A DNA stretch of 15,193 bases. Source: Gemmatimonadota bacterium (GTDB taxonomy: Bacteria > Latescibacterota > UBA2968 > UBA8231). Shown here piece by piece: positions 7,206 to 13,339 of this stretch (position 1 is the stretch's first letter; the number at the start of each line of letters is the position of its first letter). The translations under genes and the position numbers were made by a program. Below the pieces are notes generated by a model. That model searched no databases and had not been told where the DNA came from. It worked only from the letters and a program-made list of their open reading frames with translations. The DNA is taken from assembly GCA_026706505.1 (NCBI GenBank), contig JAPOYQ010000775.1, forward strand, positions 1 through 15,193. The letters are read 5' to 3'.

Positions 7206-7418
7206 TCAAGTGTCTGCGACAAGTAGCTGGGCCTGTTGGTCGAGCCCTTTAATGGCGCTCTGAATTGCATCGACTTCGCGCTCCTCAAAGTACGCCTCAC
7301 CGCATTGGTCACAGACCCAGGCCGGGACTGTATCGAACAGCAAGTGATAGCCATTGCGGTCAACATGGAAGGGAGCCTTTGAGCGCTTCATCTGCCCATG
7401 ACAGTGGATGCAGTTCAT
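7206..7418 (-). CDS. YgiT-type zinc-finger protein (MqsA-like antitoxin N-terminal domain)
   Basis: This 70-residue protein starts at ATG 7418, not at the longer in-frame start at 7451. A perfect AAGGAGGT ribosome-binding site precedes ATG 7418, and the family begins directly with the zinc-binding segment. It carries C3-x-x-C6 (MNCIHCHG) and a second CxxC (CDQCGE, about residues 37-40) after PAWVCDQ, the four cysteines of the YgiT/MqsA zinc finger, followed by a short helix (EREVDAIQSAIKGL). Unlike full-length MqsA it has no C-terminal DNA-binding domain. Its ATG overlaps the stop of the DUF4258 gene by one base (TAATG), as expected of a co-translated toxin-antitoxin pair. The antitoxin role is inferred from this arrangement, which is common for YgiT-type proteins. 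Confidence 0.85.
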   Translation of the reverse strand: MNCIHCHGQMKRSKAPFHVDRNGYHLLFDTVPAWVCDQCGEAYFEEREVDAIQSAIKGLDQQAQLLVADT

Positions 7419-7747
7419 TATGACCTCCTTGTCCGTAAGTCTTGCTTCCACTCATCCTCTGTAGGAAGATACGCTGTAATCACTGCGAGAAAATCCTTTT
7501 TTGGTGCACAGACTACGTGGATATCTCGTTTATCAACTCCTCGGCCATGCAGTAGGCAGCTATGGCCGCGTGCGTCTTCGGGGTAGTCTTCGATTAGCTC
7601 ACCTTGCATGATAACAGTTCGAATCTCGCTTGGCGTAATCATCCTGTCCGGTCGCGCCATTTGACGCACTGCATGGGGAAGAAAAAGTACGCGTTGAGTA
7701 GCGGCGCGTCGTACGTGGTCAAGGATGTCGATTTCTTGTGAGGCCAT
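7418..7747 (-). CDS. DUF4258 domain protein, RelE-like toxin candidate
   Basis: This 109-residue protein starts at ATG 7747. It fits the DUF4258 pattern: an N-terminal helix with LPHAVRQMARPDRMITPSEI (residues about 23-42), then strand VIMQGELIEDYPED, the glycine/His region GHSCLLHGRGVDKRDIHVV, and the C-terminal strand FLAVITAYLPTEDEW with the family's ITxYxP-type ending. DUF4258 proteins are small and are often encoded beside YgiT-type zinc-finger or helix-turn-helix antitoxins, and are thought to be toxins of a RelE/BrnT-like fold. The gene overlaps the YgiT-type gene by one base and lies 59 bases after the enolase-superfamily gene on the same strand, so some read-through is possible. Toxin activity is inferred from family and context, not shown. 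Confidence 0.85.
   Translation of the reverse strand: MASQEIDILDHVRRAATQRVLFLPHAVRQMARPDRMITPSEIRTVIMQGELIEDYPEDARGHSCLLHGRGVDKRDIHVVCAPKKDFLAVITAYLPTEDEWKQDLRTRRS
7421..7430 (-). promoter_or_regulatory. strong ribosome-binding site for the YgiT-type gene
   Basis: Read on minus, AAGGAGGTCA lies just before the TAATG overlap. It fully matches the anti-Shine-Dalgarno sequence and decides the start at 7418. It should give the zinc-finger partner higher translation than the toxin-like gene, which has only AGGGA almost touching its ATG. Confidence 0.8.
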
Positions 7748-7750
7748 TCC

Positions 7751-7769
7751 CTAAACGCTTGTCGTTTAG
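7751..7769. promoter_or_regulatory. palindrome upstream of the DUF4258/YgiT pair, candidate operator
   Basis: Perfect 7-base arms CTAAACG (7751-7757) and CGTTTAG (7763-7769) flank a 5-base centre, 3 bases before the DUF4258 ATG. A smaller palindrome, GAAAC-CC-GTTTC, lies at 7786-7797. Toxin-antitoxin modules are usually autoregulated through such sites; here the arm also covers the leader RNA next to the start codon. No T-run follows, so it is not a terminator. Confidence 0.5.
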
Positions 7770-7806
7770 TGCCCTGTTTGACATTGAAACCCGTTTCTCC
7801 CCCGCC

Positions 7807-8931
7807 CTACCAGTCCACTACCGCCCCATCGTCGGGATCAAGGTGCGCTCGATAGGGACTCGGTTCGCCGACTTGGGCCATGAGCTTGTCTTCGTCGATG
7901 GTGATGCCGAGGCCGGGATCCGGGGGCAGGGGTCGGTGGCCGTTGGCGACTGGTGGCAAGGGTTTGGCAAGCAGGTCTGCGTATTCGTTGTCGCCGCGCT
8001 CTTGGATGAGAAAATTGGGGATGGAAGCGGCGATCTGCAGACTCGCGGCAAGCGAACAGGGGCCTTGTGGGTTGTGCGGGGCCAACGGCGAGTAGTAGGC
8101 CTCAGCCATGCCAGCGATGATCTTCAATTCGGTGATGCCGCCGGCATAGCAAACGTCCGGCTGGAGGATGTGGGCGGCGCGTTTTTCGAGAATTTCCTTG
8201 AACCCCCACTTGGTAAAGATGCGCTCGCCCGTGGCAATGGGGATGTGGGTCTTTGCGGCGATTTCGGCCATGACTTCGACGTTGAGAGCCTGGACAATTT
8301 CCTCGTAGAACCAAGGATGATACGGTTCGAGCGCCTTGACGAGCAGCAGGGCGGTAGGGGGTTGCACTGCGCCGTGAAAGTCAACACCGATATCAATGCC
8401 GGGGCCGTGTTGTTCGCGCAGCGCCTTGAAACGCTCGACGATCTCATCGACGAACTTTTGGCCCTCGATGTATTTGAAAGGGGAACGCGATGTGCCCGGC
8501 CCCACCTTCATGGCGTTGACGCCGGTTTTTTCGCTCACTTCGCCGTAAACCCTAATCCGCTCGCGCGTGGGGCCGCCGAGCAGCTTGTACACTGGCACGC
8601 CATAGCATTTGCCGGTGATGTCCCAAAGGGCCATATCAATGCCGGAGGAGATGGCGGTTTTGATTGGGCCGCCGCGATAGAAGGCGCCGCGATGGATGGC
8701 CTGCCAGTGGTGAGTGACTGGACGGGGATCCTGGCCCACTAGGTAGTCGGCAACTTCGAGCGCGCCGGCGGCACAGGCCCTGGCGTCGTCCTTGAGCATC
8801 TCGCCCCAACCGGTGATGCCCGCGTCCGTCGAGATCTTGACGAAGACCCAGGAGTTTTTGAGAACGAACGTCTCGATCTTGGTGACTTTAATCGCATCGT
8901 TGGGTCCGATAGGGGCTTCAGTGCCCGACAT
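7807..8931 (-). CDS. mandelate racemase/muconate lactonizing (enolase superfamily) protein, D-galactonate-dehydratase-like
   Basis: This 374-residue protein aligns along its length with E. coli DgoD-type galactonate dehydratases, which remove water from sugar acids to give 2-keto-3-deoxy acids. The N-terminal cap has KVTKIETFVLKNSWVFVKI, DYLVGQDP, FYRGGPI and ALWDITGK. The barrel carries K142, the metal/base pair GVDFHG (D184, H186), WFYEEI (E210/E211), TGERIF (E236), LQPDVCYAGG and the catalytic His in APHNPQGP (H286). The C-terminus ends DDGAVVDW, like DgoD. About 14 residues are missing between VYGEV (residue 132) and MKVGPG (141), where relatives have a first barrel helix of the form PEEV..A..A...GF. 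AAAGGAGT lies before ATG 8931. It is the last metabolic gene of the minus-strand run. The exact sugar-acid substrate is unknown. Confidence 0.9.
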   Translation of the reverse strand: MSGTEAPIGPNDAIKVTKIETFVLKNSWVFVKISTDAGITGWGEMLKDDARACAAGALEVADYLVGQDPRPVTHHWQAIHRGAFYRGGPIKTAISSGIDMALWDITGKCYGVPVYKLLGGPTRERIRVYGEVSEKTGVNAMKVGPGTSRSPFKYIEGQKFVDEIVERFKALREQHGPGIDIGVDFHGAVQPPTALLLVKALEPYHPWFYEEIVQALNVEVMAEIAAKTHIPIATGERIFTKWGFKEILEKRAAHILQPDVCYAGGITELKIIAGMAEAYYSPLAPHNPQGPCSLAASLQIAASIPNFLIQERGDNEYADLLAKPLPPVANGHRPLPPDPGLGITIDEDKLMAQVGEPSPYRAHLDPDDGAVVDW

Positions 8932-8972
8932 GGTGGTACTCCTTTGGCTATGGGTAATCGTTTGCTAGGTCT

Positions 8973-9974
8973 TTACGGCGCAGTAGATGCAACCGAAGTC
9001 GCGCTGGCAATGCGCCAGCGTCCGTCGAGATCACAGGCTTCGTAGAACATGCGGAAGCGTCCGTCGGCGAGGTCAATCACACACGGCTCTGATGCCTTGG
9101 CGGCATCCCATGGTCCCCCATTGTCAATGCAGATTCCCGGATCCTTGACCCACTGCAGACCGTCCGCGGAAAATGCGCTGAAGATTCTGCCGTGATACTT
9201 TGATCCACGGGGGACCTCTGGAGCCGATGTCCAACCTGCGTAGTACATCCGGAAGCCGCCCTCGCCTAGGCGCAAAACCTCCGGGGCATAGACGGAATAG
9301 CTTTCGAGATCTCGGTCTTGGGATATGCAAACGCCGGGCTCCAACTCGAACACTAGACCATCTTCTGACACGGCGCTGACGATGTTTTTGTTGTTGCCAG
9401 CAACATCTGGATAGGGATAGGCACTGGCGTAGAGGCGAAAGCGGGGGCCGCCCTGCTCTGCGGCCGGGTCAAGGTGAAGACAGCGAGGTGCTAGATAGGA
9501 GACGCTTGCTCCGGCTAGGCGCAGGCCCGGCTCTCTTTCCCAGACCAAACCGTCGTCGGAAATAGAACTCACGATTGCGGCTTTGACTTGGCCGTCTCCC
9601 TGCTCGGTCTTCCCCTCGTAGTACATGCGGTAGCGGCCATCCGCTAGCGGAATGACGTCCGGGCTCCAGATGTAGTGCTTGGCGCCTTCCCCGCCCGCAT
9701 CCATTCTGACGCCCGGCTCCTTCTCCCACTGCTCGGCATCGGTGGAGAAGGCGCTCAGGATGTACCCCTTTGAAGCCGCGTTTGGACGCTCCGGCCCGAA
9801 GCCGTGATAGTACATGCGGTATCCGCCGTCCATTTTGACCACGTTCGGAGTGAGGGTGCGGTCAGAATCGAGCGGTCCGTTGGAATCGATGGCGACGTCG
9901 GCGTCCTTGATCCACTGAGTTCCGGGATCCACTTCCTGATAGTGGACGGCCCTCAGCATGTTTGCAGATGTCAT
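8973..9974 (-). CDS. five-bladed glycosidase-like beta-propeller protein (GH43/GH32-like fold)
   Basis: I place the start at ATG 9974 (333 residues; a second ATG is at 9959), 8 bases after the UPF0173 stop. The frame stays open to 10529, but that part overlaps the UPF0173 gene and reads as low-complexity shadow. Five repeats are visible, each built like GYRMYYHG ... ILSAFSTDAEQWEKEPG: YRMYYHG, YRMYYEG, FRLYASA, FRMYYAG and FRMFYEA, with four DG-x-x-W/F-x-x-(E/D)PG turns between them. Five blades of this type are the fold of GH43, GH32 and GH68 glycosidases and of related phosphorylases. There is no signal peptide, so it is cytoplasmic. I cannot assign the catalytic acids, so glycoside hydrolase activity is possible but not shown; a sugar-binding or sialidase-like role is the alternative. 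Confidence 0.8.
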   Translation of the reverse strand: MTSANMLRAVHYQEVDPGTQWIKDADVAIDSNGPLDSDRTLTPNVVKMDGGYRMYYHGFGPERPNAASKGYILSAFSTDAEQWEKEPGVRMDAGGEGAKHYIWSPDVIPLADGRYRMYYEGKTEQGDGQVKAAIVSSISDDGLVWEREPGLRLAGASVSYLAPRCLHLDPAAEQGGPRFRLYASAYPYPDVAGNNKNIVSAVSEDGLVFELEPGVCISQDRDLESYSVYAPEVLRLGEGGFRMYYAGWTSAPEVPRGSKYHGRIFSAFSADGLQWVKDPGICIDNGGPWDAAKASEPCVIDLADGRFRMFYEACDLDGRWRIASATSVASTAP

Positions 9975-9982
9975 TGCGGTTG

Positions 9983-10765
9983 CTACTTGCGGCCCCCAAC
10001 CCGATAGGTACTCGCCGTGTAGGTCAGCGTCTGCCCCGGCTGCATCTCTACCACCTGCGTATTCGGCGAGAGGAATTGTACCGCTTCGCTCAACGCGCCG
10101 ATGTCGGCCGGCTGATTCATAATCGGCCCGTAGTGGCAGGGAATGACGATGTCGGGGCGAATCAGACTCGCCGCCCGCGCTGCCTCGCGAATTCCCATGG
10201 TGTACTGCCCGCCAACTGGCATAATCGCGACCTGCGGTCCGTACATCTGGCCGATGAGCTGCATATCGCTGAACAGACAGGTGTCGGAGGTGTCGTAGAT
10301 GGAGATGCCGTTGTCGTAGGCAACGATAAAACCGTTGACCGCGCTGTCGGGGTGGAAGAGCAGGCCCTCCGGCAACTCGCCGCCGATGACGTGTGGCGAT
10401 AGCGACTGCGAGTGATGGGCCTGCACCATGGTGATGGTGGCGTCCTTGACCTTGGTCCCGCCGCCGGGATTCAGTGACAGCGACCGCGAACCCATCTTGA
10501 GCCCATGCACGGCTTCGGCGACCGAGCAAAGCTCGTAGTTGCCGACGAATTTGGCCTTGGTGCGCTTGCAGATCTCGTACGAGTCGCCGATGTGGTCGCT
10601 GTGACCGTGGGTGGCGATGACGATATCGGCTTTTCTAACCTGGCTGAGCTTCATCTTGGCGGTGGGATTGTCGTCGAGCCAGGCGTCGAAGTAGGTGACC
10701 GAGCCCTTGTCGGACTCGAAGCGGAAAGAAGCGTGGCCGATAAAGGTGATCTTCACGGATGCCAT
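9983..10765 (-). CDS. UPF0173-type metal-dependent hydrolase (metallo-beta-lactamase fold)
   Basis: This 260-residue protein begins MASVKITFIGHASFRFES, the usual UPF0173 opening. It carries the H-x-H-x-D-H zinc motif as THGHSDHIGD (H53, H55, D57, H58), H117 in AHHSQS, the D-T element as YDTSDTCLF (D161, with SDT where most have GDT) and H211 in IPCHYG. All expected ligands of a dinuclear metal site are present, so it should be catalytically competent, probably on an ester, lactone or phosphoester; the family's substrates are not established. ATG 10765 is preceded by AAAGGA and lies 17 bases after the cupin gene's stop. A lactone hydrolysis step would fit beside a sugar-acid dehydratase, but this is inference. 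Confidence 0.9.
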   Translation of the reverse strand: MASVKITFIGHASFRFESDKGSVTYFDAWLDDNPTAKMKLSQVRKADIVIATHGHSDHIGDSYEICKRTKAKFVGNYELCSVAEAVHGLKMGSRSLSLNPGGGTKVKDATITMVQAHHSQSLSPHVIGGELPEGLLFHPDSAVNGFIVAYDNGISIYDTSDTCLFSDMQLIGQMYGPQVAIMPVGGQYTMGIREAARAASLIRPDIVIPCHYGPIMNQPADIGALSEAVQFLSPNTQVVEMQPGQTLTYTASTYRVGGRK

Positions 10766-10782
10766 AGGAATAGTCCTTTCTG

Positions 10783-11601
10783 TTAGCGTTGGCTTAGATC
10801 GTCGCCGAGGTCCGTTGAGTCGAACTGCCCCTTCTCGGCGCAGACAGCGACGACCAGTAATTCGAGATTTTCTTGCGTGTGGTTATAGAGGCCGTGGCTG
10901 CCCCCCAGCCGACTGGGAATCGCATCCCACTGCGAGACCTCCTGCGTCTCATCGTCCACTGTCATCCGCCCACTGCCTTCGATGATGATATAGACTTCCT
11001 CGACGCCTTCGTGGCGGTGGTAGCCGAGCGAGGTGTCCGGCGGCAACAGACAGTGGGCCAAACAGTAAAAATTGCTGCGGAAGTCCTCCGGCCCCCAGAT
11101 AAGCCGGCCGCCGACTTCGCCCTTGCCACCGTGCGCTTGGCCGTATTTTAGCGCACCGCGGTCCAGCCGCCCCACCGGCAGGCGGTCGGTGGATTCCAAT
11201 TCAGCACCGACCCGGTCATCGCCCAAGTCGGTCGATTTGGGATCGCCTCCGGGAACCACGCAGTGGACGTTGAACCAGCGCGTCTCGCGGTCGGTGTGGT
11301 TGTAGATGGCGTGGATCTCGCCCGAGCGCAGCGGCACTGCGGCCCCGCCCTCGACTACGGCCGTGCGCCCGTTGTGGGTGAACTGCGAGGCGTTGTCAAC
11401 GGCGATGAAAATCTCCTCGCTGTCGTCGTGGCGGTGGTAGCCAATCCCGCCGCCGGGTAGGAGGAGCGCGCAGTGGACAAAGGCGAAGGGCGTCGCGAAA
11501 TCGTTGCGTTCCCACAGGCGGTTGAAGAGGATCGTCCCGGCACCGCCGTGGACGTCGCTCAGTTCCTTCATGTCTGCACGGTCGGCTCTCGCTATGCGCA
11601 T
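10783..11601 (-). CDS. double-cupin (bicupin) protein
   Basis: This 272-residue protein has two cupin domains. The first has GYHRHDDSEEIF (H56, H58, E62/E63) and a second-motif His, HAIYNH (H97). The second has GYHRHEGVEEVY (H195, H197, E202) and SHGLYNH (H236). Both halves end in the same short segment, STDLGDD, near residues 123-129 and 262-268. The gene therefore looks like a tandem duplication of a whole unit, with both metal sites kept. Bicupins include oxalate decarboxylases, sugar-acid isomerases and dioxygenases; the chain is short and lacks a signal peptide. The start ATG 11601 lies 7 bases after the VOC stop, with GAGG overlapping that stop. It probably binds a small organic acid or sugar in the pathway of the operon. 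Confidence 0.85.
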   Translation of the reverse strand: MRIARADRADMKELSDVHGGAGTILFNRLWERNDFATPFAFVHCALLLPGGGIGYHRHDDSEEIFIAVDNASQFTHNGRTAVVEGGAAVPLRSGEIHAIYNHTDRETRWFNVHCVVPGGDPKSTDLGDDRVGAELESTDRLPVGRLDRGALKYGQAHGGKGEVGGRLIWGPEDFRSNFYCLAHCLLPPDTSLGYHRHEGVEEVYIIIEGSGRMTVDDETQEVSQWDAIPSRLGGSHGLYNHTQENLELLVVAVCAEKGQFDSTDLGDDLSQR

Positions 11602-11608
11602 GACGGCC

Positions 11609-11980
11609 TCATTTCTCGCGGTGGAAGAGTTGCAGGTTCAGTTGGTTCGGCCCCGCGAAAAAACCCAAGGTGATGCCGGTGCCCCCACCGACGTCAAAAG
11701 GCTCTTTGGTGATGGTGACCCCTTTGTCCTTCAACTCCTGTGCGCTGTCTTCCACGCTGTCGACATCAAAGGAGATGTGGTGGAAGCCAGGAGGATGCCC
11801 TTCGGTCTTTTGCGGCATGAGCTCCAGCAGGATACCGCCCGCGTCGAGGAAGACATAGTCGTCATCGTCCTCGTTGGCAAAGCGCTCTACCACGGTCAGC
11901 CCTAGTTTCTGCGTGTAGAACTCTACCGCTCCTTCGATATCGTCGGTTACGACCGCGATCTTGTGAATTTTGTGTACCAT
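11609..11980 (-). CDS. VOC-superfamily (glyoxalase-like) protein
   Basis: This 123-residue protein has the two beta-alpha-beta-beta-beta modules of the vicinal oxygen chelate fold: KIHKIAVVTDDIEGAVEFYTQ, ILLELMPQ, then PPGFHHISFDVDSVEDSAQE and LNLQLFH. The usual metal ligands H-E-H-E correspond to H6, E53, H67 or H68 and Q117, so the fourth is Gln rather than Glu; a metal site is still plausible. It resembles small methylmalonyl-CoA-epimerase- or glyoxalase-like proteins, but the reaction is not identifiable. A GGAGGAGA site precedes ATG 11980, and 17 bases separate it from the PhyH gene before it. It belongs to the minus-strand metabolic operon. Confidence 0.88.
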   Translation of the reverse strand: MVHKIHKIAVVTDDIEGAVEFYTQKLGLTVVERFANEDDDDYVFLDAGGILLELMPQKTEGHPPGFHHISFDVDSVEDSAQELKDKGVTITKEPFDVGGGTGITLGFFAGPNQLNLQLFHREK

Positions 11981-11997
11981 CGAATCTCTCCTCCTCG

Positions 11998-12795
11998 TTA
12001 GCTAACCTGTTCGTGATCGAGGTGCTTGCGCAGCCGTCGTCCGACCACGCCGATTTGGTGCTTGAAGTCTTGAAATGTATAACTCGGATGCGATTTCCAG
12101 TAGGAGTTCCACAGCGCGTCGTCCTTGTCCTTGACCTCGGCGAACTGCGTCAGCGAGCGGCCCAGTTCGGTGCGGCGGAAGTTGCGGTAGGCCTGCTCGG
12201 TCAGGTAGTAGCCGTATTGGGGATCGGCGATCTCGTAGCCGTATTTGATCATGGAGCGCGGCTTGGCGGACAAGTGCGCGGCGCGGGCGTGGAGAATCGA
12301 GGGAAAGGTCACGGCGAGGGCACCGGCCTTGACGACCACTTTCTGCTGCCCGCGAATCCAGCCCAGCTTAGCGGTCTGCGGCGGCGTGTAGAGCCGCCGG
12401 TGGCTGCCGGGCACGACCATGGTCGGCCCCATGTCTTCCTCCACGTCCTGCGGGTAGTACATGCACAGGATCTCGGTCAGCGGCCGGTCGGCCATATAGG
12501 TGTCGTCCACGTGCCAGCCGCCACCATCGCTTTGCCCACCTTGCGTAAGGTGATTCCAGAAGCGGAAGGGGCTGATGGCCACCTCCGGCGTCTCCAGCAA
12601 GAAGGCGATGAATTCAACGACTTGGGCATGGCAGAGCAAATCGCCGACGCTCTCGCACTCGAAGATGTCGATGCCCCCGCACTGGTGGGCGTCTTGCTTG
12701 GTCCGCTCCACCAACTCGGGCTCGATCCAATCGTCGAGTACGACGTAGCCGGTGTCGAAGAATTCTTTTTTTAGCTCTTTCCAGTTGGCCTCCAT
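11998..12795 (-). CDS. phytanoyl-CoA dioxygenase (PhyH) family protein
   Basis: This 265-residue protein is a probable Fe(II)/2-oxoglutarate-dependent oxygenase. It has the N-terminal PhyH helix pattern WKELKKEFFDTGYVVLDDWI, the facial-triad motif GGGWHVDDTY (H95, D97), the loop GPTMVVPGSHRR, the distal His in SILHARAAH (H169) and R180 in PRSMIKYGY, which fits 2-oxoglutarate binding. All key residues are present, so it should be active. The substrate is unknown; bacterial PhyH proteins hydroxylate many small molecules besides phytanoyl-CoA. ATG 12795 has GGAGGA 4 bases upstream and lies 11 bases after the stop of the hypothetical protein. A second PhyH gene starts at 14941 in the divergent operon. 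Confidence 0.93.
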   Translation of the reverse strand: MEANWKELKKEFFDTGYVVLDDWIEPELVERTKQDAHQCGGIDIFECESVGDLLCHAQVVEFIAFLLETPEVAISPFRFWNHLTQGGQSDGGGWHVDDTYMADRPLTEILCMYYPQDVEEDMGPTMVVPGSHRRLYTPPQTAKLGWIRGQQKVVVKAGALAVTFPSILHARAAHLSAKPRSMIKYGYEIADPQYGYYLTEQAYRNFRRTELGRSLTQFAEVKDKDDALWNSYWKSHPSYTFQDFKHQIGVVGRRLRKHLDHEQVS

Positions 12796-12806
12796 GGCTC
12801 CTCCGT

Positions 12807-13208
12807 TTATTGGCGCTGGCCGTGCGGCGTGTGATTCAACCCCTCGCCGGGCTGGAAATAGCGCTCTAGGATAAACTCAAAACCGAGTTGGTTATGGGCA
12901 TTTTCCAGTGGGTATTCTACTCCCGGAAAAGACACCACCCGCCACCCGTCGGCCATGGCCGCGGCCGCGCTGGCATACGGACATTCGTTTTTGGGGTCAA
13001 AGCGAAACTCGCTATCGAAGGGCCCGAAGTAGTTCCACGCGATGACGCCCGAATCGATGCGGTCTTGTTCGGCCCAGATGTAGAGGAGGTGTTGCTGTTC
13101 GCCGTTTTGTAGATCTCGCAGCGCGTCTAAGTCCTGCAAAGTAACGCCCGCGCCGCTTAAAATTTTCTCTTGCGACTGGCGTATCCAGCCGTCTATGGTA
13201 GTGGTCAT
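12807..13208 (-). CDS. hypothetical protein, first gene of the metabolic operon
   Basis: This 133-residue protein is not one I recognise. ATG 13208 (MTTTIDGW) is preferred over the in-frame TTG at 13241, because a promoter candidate predicts transcription start near 13235 and the TTG has no ribosome-binding site. The N-terminus is helical and polar (IRQSQEKILSGAGVTLQDLDALRDL), followed by an aromatic beta-rich part (YIWAEQDRIDSGVIAWNYFG, WRVVSFPGVEYPLENAHN) and a final ILERYF. There is no signal peptide, membrane segment or clear metal motif. The 11-base gap to the PhyH gene and its place at the head of the operon suggest an accessory role in the same pathway. It may be a small conserved subunit; no family is claimed. 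Confidence 0.75.
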   Translation of the reverse strand: MTTTIDGWIRQSQEKILSGAGVTLQDLDALRDLQNGEQQHLLYIWAEQDRIDSGVIAWNYFGPFDSEFRFDPKNECPYASAAAAMADGWRVVSFPGVEYPLENAHNQLGFEFILERYFQPGEGLNHTPHGQRQ

Positions 13209-13240
13209 GTCGGCCCCGGTAGGTTCAATTTGCGGCAGCA

Positions 13241-13270
13241 AATATAGAGCGGGCGAACGAATCGCCGCAA
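13241..13270 (-). promoter_or_regulatory. candidate promoter of the minus-strand metabolic operon
   Basis: On the minus strand TTGCGG (13270-13265) and TATATT (13246-13241) are separated by 18 bases. The -10 matches the consensus at 5 of 6 positions; the -35 is weak. It would start transcription about 25 bases before ATG 13208. Confidence 0.4.
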
Positions 13271-13302
13271 GCGCGGCAGGGCTTGGCCGCTGCTAGCCGC
13301 GC
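13271..13302. repeat. inverted repeat in the divergent control region, candidate operator
   Basis: GCGCGGC (13271-13277) and GCCGCGC (13296-13302) can form a 7-base stem with an 18-base loop. It lies between the two back-to-back promoter candidates. No T-run follows, so it is not a terminator. It may be a binding site for a local regulator, but high GC makes chance repeats common. Confidence 0.3.
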
Positions 13303-13311
13303 CCCTATGTT
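13283..13311 (+). promoter_or_regulatory. candidate promoter of the SDR-aldolase-PhyH operon
   Basis: TTGGCC (13283-13288) and TATGTT (13306-13311) are separated by 17 bases; each matches the consensus at 4 of 6 positions. It lies just before the AGGAGG site of the SDR gene and overlaps the inverted repeat at 13271-13302. Confidence 0.4.
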
Positions 13312-13339
13312 CTGAGCCAAATAAAATCAGGAGGCAGTC

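Noticed and set aside
7738..8742. Long plus-strand open frame opposite the enolase gene
   Set aside because: It is antisense to the complete dehydratase-like gene, with no recognisable motifs and no ribosome-binding site.
9975..10529. Extension of the propeller gene's frame into the UPF0173 gene
   Set aside because: The residues are Arg/Gly-rich shadow sequence overlapping a well-supported gene in another frame. The repeats begin only after ATG 9974.
12013..12774. Plus-strand open frame of 253 codons opposite the PhyH gene
   Set aside because: It mirrors the PhyH gene almost exactly and shows only Val/Leu/Gly-rich shadow composition.
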